From Bacteroidales bacterium UBA3684 (lineage in GTDB: Bacteria; Bacteroidota; Bacteroidia; Bacteroidales; P3), in assembly GCA_002372855.1 (NCBI GenBank), contig DFIZ01000081.1, positions 1 through 6,670 on the forward strand: a stretch of DNA of 6,670 nucleotides, written 5' to 3'. The notes under the pieces were generated by a model. That model was not told the origin of the DNA. It did not search any database and worked only from the letters and a program-made list of their open reading frames with translations. The position numbers were made by a program, and so were the translations under genes. Shown here piece by piece: positions 1 to 5,685 of this stretch; the first letter of the stretch is position 1, and each line of letters starts with the position of its first letter.

Positions 1-1212
1 CCCGCGCCACGCTACAACGCGCGCGACAGCGCCATCTATCTGGCCCGCTCCTGGAACGCGCGCACCGTCCTCGGCTCCGCAACCCCCTCCGTCGAAACCT
101 TCTTCAACGCCCAAAACGGCAAATACGGCTACGCCGAAATCAAGCATCGCTACGGAGGCATACAGATGCCCGAAGTTCTTTGCGTCGATATGAAAGACGC
201 ACACAAAAAGGGAGAAGTGCAGACCAACTTCTCGCAGTTTCTCCTGACCCACATCAAAGAGGCCCTCCAGAACCGCGAGCAGGTCATCCTTTTCCAGAAC
301 CGGCGCGGATTCTCACTCAGGCTCGAGTGCGACGTCTGCCACTGGATTCCGCAGTGCCAGCACTGCGACGTCTCGCTCGTCTACCACAAGGCCACCAACA
401 GCCTCCGCTGCCACTATTGCGGCTACTCCATCCCCGTGCCGCAGGAGTGCCCGGCCTGCCACTCCACGCACCTGAAAATGACCGGCGTGGGAACCGAGCG
501 CATCGAGGAGGACCTTCAAATCCTCTTCCCCGAGGCCAACGTGGCGCGCATGGACCTGGACAGCACGCTGCAGAAAAACCAGTACCTGGAAATCCTCTCC
601 GACTTCGAGCATCGCCGCATCGACATCCTCGTTGGCACACAGATGGTTACCAAAGGGTTGGACTTCGAGCGGGTGAGCGTGGTGGGCATCGTCAATGCTG
701 ACAACATCATCAACTATCCGAGCTTCCGCTCGTTCGAGCGGGCGTTCCAGCAAATGACGCAGGTGAGCGGCCGTGCGGGCCGCCACGGTGCCAGCGGAAG
801 GGTCATCATACAGACCTACAATCCGCACCATCAGGTGATTGCCAACGTGATGGACAACGACTACCGTAGCCTCTACGAGGAGCAGATACAGGAGCGGCGC
901 GTCTTCCGGTACCCGCCGTTCTACCGCCTGATCGAGATTACGTTGAAACACCGCGACGCCGACCTCCTCAACAATGCCGCCGACTGGATGTCCATGCAGC
1001 TGAGGGGCGCCTTTGCCGGCCGCGTCATGGGCCCCGAATACCCGCTGGTGAGCCGCATCAGGGGTTTGTATCTCAAACAGATAACCCTCCGTTTCGAACG
1101 CACGGAACCCATTGCCGATGCCAAACGCGTCATCCGCCAGATCGGCGACGACCTCACCAAGCAGGAAGGCTGGAGCGGCGTCGGCATCATCTACGACGTG
1201 GACCCGGCGTGA
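1..1212 (+). CDS. priA: Primosomal protein N' (PriA helicase), C-terminal part, 5' end outside the window
   Basis: PriA is the 3'-to-5' superfamily 2 DNA helicase that recognises stalled or collapsed replication forks and reloads the replisome. The frame is open from base 1, so the gene enters from the left edge; an ATG at 166 is internal. Visible in order are YNARDSA (about 13-33), helicase motif III GSATPS (73-90), the zinc-binding segment with four CxxC pairs (eight Cys codons between 328 and 459: CDVC, CQHC, CHYC, CPAC), GVGTERIEEDL (about 487-519), the GTQMVTKGLDF segment from 634 (motif V region), and motif VI QVSGRAGR (760-783). A C-terminal domain follows to the TGA at 1210-1212. The cysteine set and motifs III to VI are intact, so the visible part looks functional. 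Motifs I and II (Walker A and B) lie upstream of the window and cannot be checked. The identification is firm. Confidence 0.96.
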   Translation, partial: PAPRYNARDSAIYLARSWNARTVLGSATPSVETFFNAQNGKYGYAEIKHRYGGIQMPEVLCVDMKDAHKKGEVQTNFSQFLLTHIKEALQNREQVILFQNRRGFSLRLECDVCHWIPQCQHCDVSLVYHKATNSLRCHYCGYSIPVPQECPACHSTHLKMTGVGTERIEEDLQILFPEANVARMDLDSTLQKNQYLEILSDFEHRRIDILVGTQMVTKGLDFERVSVVGIVNADNIINYPSFRSFERAFQQMTQVSGRAGRHGASGRVIIQTYNPHHQVIANVMDNDYRSLYEEQIQERRVFRYPPFYRLIEITLKHRDADLLNNAADWMSMQLRGAFAGRVMGPEYPLVSRIRGLYLKQITLRFERTEPIADAKRVIRQIGDDLTKQEGWSGVGIIYDVDPA

Positions 1213-1221
1213 AAAAAAAAA

Positions 1222-1253
1222 TTTGTCCATGTCGAAAAGTATTTGTATCTTTG
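1222..1253 (+). promoter_or_regulatory. Bacteroidota-type promoter for the SRP RNA
   Basis: TTTG at 1222-1225 matches the -33 element and TATCTTTG at 1246-1253 matches the -7 consensus TAnnTTTG of the Bacteroidota primary sigma factor. The 20-bp gap between them is the usual one. Transcription is predicted to start about 5-8 nt after the -7 box, near 1258-1261. This starts 10 nt after the priA stop codon and about 45 nt before the folded SRP RNA. It is the only promoter I can find upstream of the four-helix-bundle gene and prfB, so it may serve them by read-through. Confidence 0.8.
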
Positions 1254-1304
1254 CATTTCGAAACAACAAAGGATTTTAGTATTAAATCCGTTTGAAACAG
1301 AGAG

Positions 1305-1404
1305 TTAGGGCAAGTCTTATACGACCAGCTCCCATTGAATCCCCCAGGGTAGGAATACAGCAAGGGTGTTTGGTTGTAGCGGTGCGATATAAACAGCTTG
1401 CCCT
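1305..1404 (+). ncRNA. ffs: Signal recognition particle RNA, small bacterial type (4.5S-like)
   Basis: This is the RNA scaffold of the signal recognition particle; it binds Ffh and accelerates its docking to FtsY when nascent membrane proteins are targeted. The ends form a perfect 8-bp helix (AGGGCAAG 1307-1314 with CTTGCCCT 1397-1404). At the tip is the conserved Ffh-binding domain IV: a GGAA tetraloop (1352-1355) closed by GUA/UAC (1349-1351 and 1356-1358), the internal loop with CAGG on the 5' side and AGCA (1359-1362) on the 3' side, then a CCC/GGG helix (1342-1344 with 1364-1366). Further imperfect pairing of about 1334-1340 with 1368-1374 supports a single long hairpin. The length of about 100 nt fits the small SRP RNA class without an Alu domain. 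The exact ends are inferred from the terminal helix. No strong U-tract follows the terminal helix (TCTTTAAT), so read-through is possible. Confidence 0.88.
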
Positions 1405-1412
1405 TCTTTAAT

Positions 1413-1456
1413 GTGGCTGGGTGACTGAGTGGCTGAGTGGCTGAGTGGCTGAGTGA
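1413..1456 (+). repeat. Left octamer array (about 5.5 units of GTGGCTGA)
   Basis: Five consecutive 8-bp units and a half unit: GTGGCTGG, GTGACTGA, then GTGGCTGA three times, then GTGA. The array begins 8 nt after the SRP RNA terminal helix and ends 15 nt before the four-helix-bundle start codon. Read in the register ACTGAGTG/GCTGAGTG, it is an approximate reverse complement of the array at 1837-1880, whose reverse complement reads ACTGGGTT, ACTGAGTT, GCTGGGTT. Most units carry a TGA, and because 8 is not a multiple of 3 the array closes every forward reading frame. Confidence 0.9.
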
Positions 1457-1471
1457 ACTATAATATATACG

Positions 1472-1870
1472 ATGGCAACAAAATTTGATGATTTAATCAT
1501 TTGGCAAAAAGCTCGTGAACTGACAAACTCCATTTATATGATGATGGAGGGGTTTCGGGATTGGGGGTTCAAAGACCAGATTCAACGTGCCAGTGTAAGT
1601 ATTATGAATAACATTGCAGAAGGGTTTGACTCTGGATCAAATACTAGATTCTGCTATTTTTTGAATGTGGCCAAAGGGAGCTGCTCTGAAGTGAGAAGTA
1701 TGCTTTTCCTGTGCGAGGATTTAAAGATATGCAACGAAGATGAAAGAACCAGGCTCCAATCTATAACAAAACAAATTAACACCGGTATTGTCAAAATGAT
1801 ATCTCACCTGAAAACCACCCCACCCCTCAATCCGATAACCAATCAACCCAGCAACTCAGTAACCCAGTAA
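1472..1870 (+). CDS. Four-helix-bundle protein of the 23S rRNA-intervening-sequence (IVP/S23) family
   Basis: The 132-residue product shows the family pattern: an N-terminal KFDDLIIWQKARELTNSIY segment, a central DWGFKDQIQRASVSIMNNIAEGF block (about residues 28-51), then a predicted helix with FLNVAKGSCSEVRS and a last helix ending near residue 115. The family is a small all-alpha protein that assembles into homopentamers in solved members; it is related to Avd, the accessory protein of diversity-generating retroelements. Its cellular role is unknown. The start at 1472 gives the expected MATKFDDL beginning. Residues 123-132 and the TAA stop are encoded inside the right octamer array, so the C-terminal tail looks secondary. 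Base composition is clearly more AT-rich than in prfB, nrnA or adk, suggesting acquisition. No TAnnTTTG promoter was found directly upstream; expression may depend on the SRP promoter. Family assignment is firm, function unknown. Confidence 0.88.
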   Translation: MATKFDDLIIWQKARELTNSIYMMMEGFRDWGFKDQIQRASVSIMNNIAEGFDSGSNTRFCYFLNVAKGSCSEVRSMLFLCEDLKICNEDERTRLQSITKQINTGIVKMISHLKTTPPLNPITNQPSNSVTQ

Positions 1871-1880
1871 CCCAGTAACC
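1837..1880 (+). repeat. Right octamer array (about 5.5 units of AACCCAGT)
   Basis: Units in order are AACCAATC, AACCCAGC, AACTCAGT, AACCCAGT, AACCCAGT and a final AACC. The period is 8 bp, as in the left array, and the unit is the approximate complement of the left unit (shared core CTGRGT). Units are most alike at the outer end and decay toward the gene. The array overlaps the 3' end of the four-helix-bundle gene, from residue 123 to its stop codon, and ends 6 nt before the prfB start codon. Confidence 0.9.
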
Positions 1881-1886
1881 ACAACA

Positions 1887-2999
1887 ATGACCAACCAGGA
1901 ACAGATAAAAGACCTCATCCAGCGCAAGGATACGCTGAAGAAATTCCTTGATATCGATGCCAAGCAGGCGTGGATTGCCGAAGAAGAAAAGAAGACCGAA
2001 GCCCCCGACTTCTGGAACGACCCCAAGGAGGCCCAGAAGGTGGTGAAGGGCATCAACGCCCAGAAGAGCTGGGTGACAGCCTTCAAGGACGTGGACACTT
2101 CGTGTGGCGACCTGGAGGTGATGGGTGAATTCTTCGAGGCCGGCGACGCCTCGGAGGAGGAACTGGTGGCGCAGATCGCCGTCACGCAGAAGAAGGTTGA
2201 AGACCTGGAGTTCAAGAACATGCTGCGCAACGAGAGCGACCGCCTGGACGCCGTGCTCTCCATCAATGCCGGTGCCGGCGGCGTGGAGGCCCAGGACTGG
2301 GCCGAGATGCTCATGCGCATGTACATACGCTATGCGGAGACGCATGGCTACAAGGTGGCCATCTCCAACTCCCTCGACGGCGAAGGCGCCGGCATCAAGA
2401 GCTGCACGCTGCAGATCGAGGGCGAGTTTGCTTATGGGTACTTGAAGAGCGAGACCGGAGTGCACCGCCTGGTGCGTGTGTCGCCGTTCAACGCCCAGGG
2501 AAAGCGCATGACGAGTTTTACAAGTGTCAGTGTCACACCGCTTATCGACGATTCGATTGAAGTGGTGGTTGATATGTCGAAACTCTCGTGGGACACCTTC
2601 CGCAGCGGCGGTGCCGGCGGACAGAACGTCAACAAGGTGGAGTCCGGTGTGCGCCTGCGCTACCAGTACAAGGACCCCTACACGGGTGTGGAAGAGGAAA
2701 TCCTCATCGAGAACACCGAAACGCGCGACCAGCCCAAGAACAAGGAGAACGCCATGCGCCTGCTACGCAGCCAGCTCTACGACCGCGAGATGAAGCACCG
2801 CATGGAGGAGCAGGCCAAGATCAAAGCCTCGCAGAAGAAAATCGAGTGGGGTTCGCAGATACGTTCCTACGTGATGGACGACCGCCGCGTCAAGGACCAC
2901 CGCACCAACTACCAGACCTCCGACGTTGCCGGTGTGATGGACGGCCACATCGACGAGTTCATCAAAGCCTACCTGATGCAGTTCGGCGCCGACGCCTGA
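1887..2999 (+). CDS. prfB: Peptide chain release factor 2 (RF2), without programmed frameshift
   Basis: RF2 ends translation at UGA and UAA by entering the ribosomal A site and triggering peptidyl-tRNA hydrolysis. The 370-residue protein has the helical N-terminal domain 1 (to about residue 110), the stop-codon-reading tripeptide SPF at 199-201 (which separates RF2 from RF1) and the catalytic GGQ at 244-246 within SGGAGGQNVNKVES. The region 332-350 (DDRRVKDHRTNYQTSDV) is the usual C-terminal RF signature. In many bacteria the gene is split by an in-frame UGA near codon 26 that RF2 shortage causes ribosomes to bypass by +1 shift. Here the equivalent site reads CTT GAT (1947-1952) in frame, so the protein is made from one uninterrupted frame and that autoregulation is absent. 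The start lies 6 nt after the right octamer array; no own promoter is apparent. Confidence 0.97.
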   Translation: MTNQEQIKDLIQRKDTLKKFLDIDAKQAWIAEEEKKTEAPDFWNDPKEAQKVVKGINAQKSWVTAFKDVDTSCGDLEVMGEFFEAGDASEEELVAQIAVTQKKVEDLEFKNMLRNESDRLDAVLSINAGAGGVEAQDWAEMLMRMYIRYAETHGYKVAISNSLDGEGAGIKSCTLQIEGEFAYGYLKSETGVHRLVRVSPFNAQGKRMTSFTSVSVTPLIDDSIEVVVDMSKLSWDTFRSGGAGGQNVNKVESGVRLRYQYKDPYTGVEEEILIENTETRDQPKNKENAMRLLRSQLYDREMKHRMEEQAKIKASQKKIEWGSQIRSYVMDDRRVKDHRTNYQTSDVAGVMDGHIDEFIKAYLMQFGADA

Positions 3000-3022
3000 T
3001 CGGGTCCGAACCGAGTATTCTC

Positions 3023-3078
3023 ACCGGCTACCGGCACATGCAGAGGTGTGTTGATAGCCGGTTAAAAAATATTTTTTT
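3023..3078 (+). terminator. Intrinsic terminator after prfB
   Basis: ACCGGCTA (3023-3030) pairs perfectly with TAGCCGGT (3055-3062). Inside it, CACAT (3035-3039) can pair with GTGTG (3046-3050), separated from the outer stem by an internal loop. The sequence after the stem is A-rich then T-rich (T-tract 3072-3078). It lies about 25 nt after the prfB stop codon and separates prfB from the nrnA unit. Confidence 0.75.
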
Positions 3079-3108
3079 ATAAAGTACTAATTATTTGCAT
3101 TTAAATCG

Positions 3109-3116
3109 TATATTTG
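3109..3116 (+). promoter_or_regulatory. Probable -7 promoter element for the nrnA-FKBP unit
   Basis: TATATTTG matches TAnnTTTG. Like the SRP promoter, it is followed by CATTT (TTTGCATTT in both). No good -33 TTTG lies 19-21 bp upstream, so the element is weaker or activated. An 11-bp direct repeat, TATTTGCATTT, occurs at 3092-3102 and again at 3111-3121, overlapping the box. Transcription would start near 3121-3124, immediately after the prfB terminator and about 38 nt before the nrnA start codon. Confidence 0.55.
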
Positions 3117-3122
3117 CATTTT

Positions 3123-3141
3123 GATTCTGTCAGGCAGAATC
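3123..3141 (+). promoter_or_regulatory. Hairpin at the predicted 5' end of the nrnA mRNA
   Basis: GATTCTG (3123-3129) pairs perfectly with CAGAATC (3135-3141) around a five-base loop. Its first base coincides with the transcription start predicted from the -7 box, so the mRNA would begin in a stem, a structure that usually protects against 5'-end-dependent decay. A factor-binding palindrome in the DNA is the alternative reading. Confidence 0.45.
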
Positions 3142-3160
3142 CTTTAACAGATTGACGCAC

Positions 3161-4195
3161 ATGACGATTGAATGCAAACACACGATAGAATTGGTTGGCG
3201 GATGGAGCCCCGACGCCCTCAGGCAGCGCCTTGAGGGAGCACGGAGCATTGTCATGACCGCCCATACCAATGCCGACGGCGACGCTGTCGGGTCGTTGAC
3301 AGGCATGTACGCCATTCTGAGCCGTGTGACAGAGGCCGAACTGGTGCCGATGCTCCCCGACGGATGCCCTGAGGACTTGGCATGGCTGCCGCACACCAAT
3401 CTGATTCTCAACGGAAAGAAAGACATCGACCGCTGCCGCGAGGCCATCGGCAAAGCCGACCTCATCGTGGCGATGGACCTGAGCAACCTGGACCGCACCG
3501 GGGTGCTGGCCGAGGCCATCCAGGAGTCCAAAGCGCCGCGCATCCTGTTCGACCACCATGTGGGCCCCGACCGCGGGAGTTTTGAGATGGTGATGTCGGA
3601 CCCCGATATTTCGAGCACCTGCGAGCTGATATTCTGGACGATGAGCCAGACCTTCGGCATGGAGGCCATCGGTACCGATGCCGCCACAAGCCTTTACACA
3701 GGTATCTGCACCGACACAGGCACCTTCAGCTACAGCAACCGAAACGAGAGCCTGTATCTGGCGGCCGCCCGCCTCACGCAGATGGGCATCGACCCCATGG
3801 AGATCAACCATCAGATAAAGAATGTGTTCAGTTTCAACCGCATGCAGTTCTTCGGATATGCCATGAGCCAGCTCCTGACGGACTACCCGGCCCAGGAGAC
3901 GGCGCTGATGGTGATTCGGCAGAGCGATATGGAACGCTACAAGGTGGAGAGTTCGGAGCTTACAGGGCTGGTGAACGAAGTGATGAAGCTGCGCGATATC
4001 GACTGTGCCATCCTTGTCCGCGAGGAAGAAGACCGGGTGCGCCTGTCGCTGAGGTCGAAATGCAAGGTCGACGTCAACCTGCTGGCACAGCGGCTGTTCG
4101 ACGGCGGAGGCCATGAGCGCGCCGCCGGAGCCACCAGCCACCTGAGTCTGGAGGCAACGGTAAAAAAGGTTAAAGCAGAACTTGGACTAAAATAA
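3161..4195 (+). CDS. nrnA: DHH/DHHA1 phosphoesterase, NrnA-like oligoribonuclease / pAp phosphatase
   Basis: NrnA-family enzymes degrade very short RNAs (2-5 nt) from the 5' or 3' end and some dephosphorylate 3'-phosphoadenosine 5'-phosphate, using two Mn2+ ions. The metal-binding motifs are all present: HTNADGDAVGS (H35, D39, D41), the D106 of VAMDLSN, and DHH at 131-133 in ILFDHHVG. The C-terminal DHHA1 domain carries the substrate-binding GGGHERAAGA at 315-324. The 344-residue length fits the family. I chose the ATG at 3161; the frame is also open from a TTG at 3152, but that would be a rare start and adds only three residues. The enzyme is cytoplasmic. Some family members act instead on cyclic dinucleotide breakdown products (pApA, pGpG); these cannot be separated by sequence reading alone. 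The next gene starts 9 nt downstream, so they form an operon. Confidence 0.9.
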   Translation: MTIECKHTIELVGGWSPDALRQRLEGARSIVMTAHTNADGDAVGSLTGMYAILSRVTEAELVPMLPDGCPEDLAWLPHTNLILNGKKDIDRCREAIGKADLIVAMDLSNLDRTGVLAEAIQESKAPRILFDHHVGPDRGSFEMVMSDPDISSTCELIFWTMSQTFGMEAIGTDAATSLYTGICTDTGTFSYSNRNESLYLAAARLTQMGIDPMEINHQIKNVFSFNRMQFFGYAMSQLLTDYPAQETALMVIRQSDMERYKVESSELTGLVNEVMKLRDIDCAILVREEEDRVRLSLRSKCKVDVNLLAQRLFDGGGHERAAGATSHLSLEATVKKVKAELGLK

Positions 4196-4204
4196 AAGAA
4201 CAAC

Positions 4205-4735
4205 ATGAAATACAGGGCGTTGATATTCGGATTTCTCCTATCGGTAGCAGTTGCCGGATGCGGCGATGTGCCGGTGGTTGACGTGCAGGCCCCGAAAGGC
4301 GATACGCTGAAAGAAAACCTTATCAATGCCAACCGATACATCGCCAACAGCGAAGCCACACAGATCGAGGCCTATGCCGCACGACGCGGATGGAAGATGG
4401 CGCAGCTCAACGGTGGAGCCCGAATAATGGAAACCCGCCATGGGAAAGGGTCAAAGGTGGAATATGAAGACACCGTAAGCATCCGCTATAGCGTGGAAGC
4501 CATCAATGGCGCAACCATTTATGCGAACCAGGAAGAGACCGTTGTATCGGGTCAGCTGCAACCCAACAGGGGGCTGGATGCCGCCTTGAGAGCCCTGTCC
4601 CAGGGGTCACGCGCACGCGTCATCCTTCCATCGGAGCAGGCATACGGCGTGGCCGGCGACGGCAACAAGGTGAAGAGCCGCATGGTGCTGATTTACGACG
4701 TGGAGGTACTGAAAGTGAACAAGATGAAAGATTGA
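4205..4735 (+). CDS. FKBP-family lipoprotein, active site degenerate (GldI-like)
   Basis: This 176-residue protein starts with a lipoprotein signal peptide: MKYR, a hydrophobic stretch, and a lipobox ending AVAGC, so Cys19 would be lipidated and the protein anchored in the envelope. From about residue 75 to the end it follows the FKBP fold, with VEYEDTVSIRYSVEAINGATIY, the central GLDAALRALSQGSRARVILPSEQAYG segment and the last strand VLIYDVEVLKV. Usual FKBP prolyl-isomerase residues are partly missing: the Phe-Asp pair after the second strand is replaced by a YANQ segment, and the pocket Trp position is Leu124 (RGLDAAL); the AYG tyrosine is kept. A chaperone or binding role is therefore as likely as catalysis. 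Similar lipoproteins in gliding Bacteroidota are called GldI; that name is not justified here without phylogeny. It is probably co-transcribed with the DHH gene upstream. Confidence 0.85.
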   Translation: MKYRALIFGFLLSVAVAGCGDVPVVDVQAPKGDTLKENLINANRYIANSEATQIEAYAARRGWKMAQLNGGARIMETRHGKGSKVEYEDTVSIRYSVEAINGATIYANQEETVVSGQLQPNRGLDAALRALSQGSRARVILPSEQAYGVAGDGNKVKSRMVLIYDVEVLKVNKMKD

Positions 4736-4767
4736 AACGAAAAATAATTAATGTACATTAGATAGAG

Positions 4768-5685
4768 ATGAAAAAAAGTATCAAATTGGCCGCCATGTTT
4801 GTGGCCGCAACAACAATGATGGTCGCCTGTAACAGTGGCGATGATGAAGGTTTCACCAAAACCGACAACGGCCTGTATTACAGGTTTGACAAACAGAACC
4901 CCGACGGACAGCAGGTTCAGGAGGGCGATGTGCTTGTGGGCGAACTGACCATTCGCTTCGACACGGTCGAACTCTTCTCCAACAAAGGACAAGCGCGCCG
5001 CATTGCACAGGCCATTCCGAACTTCGAGATTAAAATCGGAGAAGGCCTCATGATGATGCATGTGGGCGATGTGGCCACATTCGCCATGGATGCCGATTCG
5101 GCAGCCAAGTATGTGGACCCCAGCCAGATGCCCCCTCAGTACCAGCCCGGCAAAGGCCAGAAACTCTACTACGAGGTGAGCCTGCAGGACATTGTGACGA
5201 AGGAAGAACTGGAGGAGGAGCACGAGAACTTCGAAGCGTCGATGGAAGAGCGCATGAAGAGCGAGCCTGACGACATCGCCGCCTACGTCAAAGAGAACAA
5301 CATCACCGCCAAGCCCACTGCCGATGGCCTCTATGTCATCGTCAAGAAGCGCGGCAACGGTCCCAAGGTGGCCATGGGCAAGGAAGTGTCGATGAACTAC
5401 ACCGGCCGCCTGCTGGACGGCACCATCTTCGACAGCAGCGTGGAGAGCGACGCCCGCAGCGGCGAGATCTACAATGCCAATCGCAAGTATGAGCCCATGA
5501 CCTACACCGTTGGCAAGGACAAACTCATCGAAGGATGGGAGCAGGGCGTCATGGGTATGCCCGAAGGCACGGTCCTTCAGCTCGTCATCCCCTCGGCCCT
5601 CGCTTATGGTCCCCGCCAGGCCAGCCCCATCATCCTCCCCTACTCTCCCCTGGTGTTCGACATCGAGATTGTTTCGGTTAAATAA
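4768..5685 (+). CDS. Two-domain FKBP-type peptidyl-prolyl isomerase lipoprotein
   Basis: The 305-residue product has a lipoprotein signal peptide (MKKS, hydrophobic core, lipobox MVAC) with Cys21 as the lipidated residue, followed by NSGDDEG, an acidic stretch resembling the surface-export signals of Bacteroidota lipoproteins. Residues about 33-145 form a diverged FKBP-like domain: the pocket Trp is replaced by Leu (GEGLMMMHVGD) and the AYG motif is lost. An acidic, probably helical linker (about 147-180) leads to a canonical FKBP domain with Tyr211 (NYTG), Phe221-Asp222 (FDSS), Trp257 (IEGW) and Tyr280 (AYG), so prolyl cis-trans isomerase activity is expected there. Such tandem proteins (compare FkpA and Mip) fold exported proteins in the envelope; the dead N-terminal copy may be used for dimerisation or client binding. 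It follows the first FKBP gene by 32 nt with no clear promoter between. Its final codons merge into the left nonamer array. Confidence 0.9.
   Translation: MKKSIKLAAMFVAATTMMVACNSGDDEGFTKTDNGLYYRFDKQNPDGQQVQEGDVLVGELTIRFDTVELFSNKGQARRIAQAIPNFEIKIGEGLMMMHVGDVATFAMDADSAAKYVDPSQMPPQYQPGKGQKLYYEVSLQDIVTKEELEEEHENFEASMEERMKSEPDDIAAYVKENNITAKPTADGLYVIVKKRGNGPKVAMGKEVSMNYTGRLLDGTIFDSSVESDARSGEIYNANRKYEPMTYTVGKDKLIEGWEQGVMGMPEGTVLQLVIPSALAYGPRQASPIILPYSPLVFDIEIVSVK

Larger units (their letters stand above)
1413..1880 (+). mobile_element. Putative cassette: four-helix-bundle gene between inverted octamer arrays
   Basis: An AT-richer gene of the IVP/S23 family is bracketed by two arrays of 8-bp units in opposite orientation, and the whole unit sits exactly in the gap between ffs and prfB. 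Genes of this family are known as passengers of intervening sequences in 23S rRNA, where complementary ends flank the ORF, so the arrangement here resembles those elements but at a protein-gene/RNA-gene junction. No transposase, recombinase or clear target-site duplication is visible. The call as a mobile or acquired unit is inference from composition, flanking inverted repeats and gene family; the arrays could also be local expansions around a resident gene. Confidence 0.35.

Noticed and set aside
313..1269. 318-codon open frame on the - strand opposite priA
   Set aside because: It mirrors the G/C-rich codon pattern of priA, shows no recognisable motif, and overlaps the SRP promoter; priA with intact helicase and zinc motifs explains the region.
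1457..1471. TATAAT-like sequence before the four-helix-bundle gene as a promoter
   Set aside because: It resembles an E. coli -10 box, but the other promoters here follow the Bacteroidota TAnnTTTG pattern and no -35 or -33 partner is present.
1472..1870. Intervening sequence within a 23S rRNA gene
   Set aside because: The gene family fits, but no rRNA sequence lies on either side; the neighbours are SRP RNA and prfB.
1413..1880. CRISPR or diversity-generating retroelement reading of the octamer locus
   Set aside because: The units are 8 bp, tandem and without spacers, so not CRISPR. The gene is related to Avd, but no reverse transcriptase or template/variable repeat pair lies in the window.
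3152..3160. TTG start for nrnA
   Set aside because: An ATG follows three codons later and gives a normal family N-terminus; TTG starts are rare and nothing favours it.
3101..4141. 346-codon open frame on the - strand opposite nrnA
   Set aside because: Shadow of the DHH gene; it has no family motif and would cover the nrnA promoter and start.
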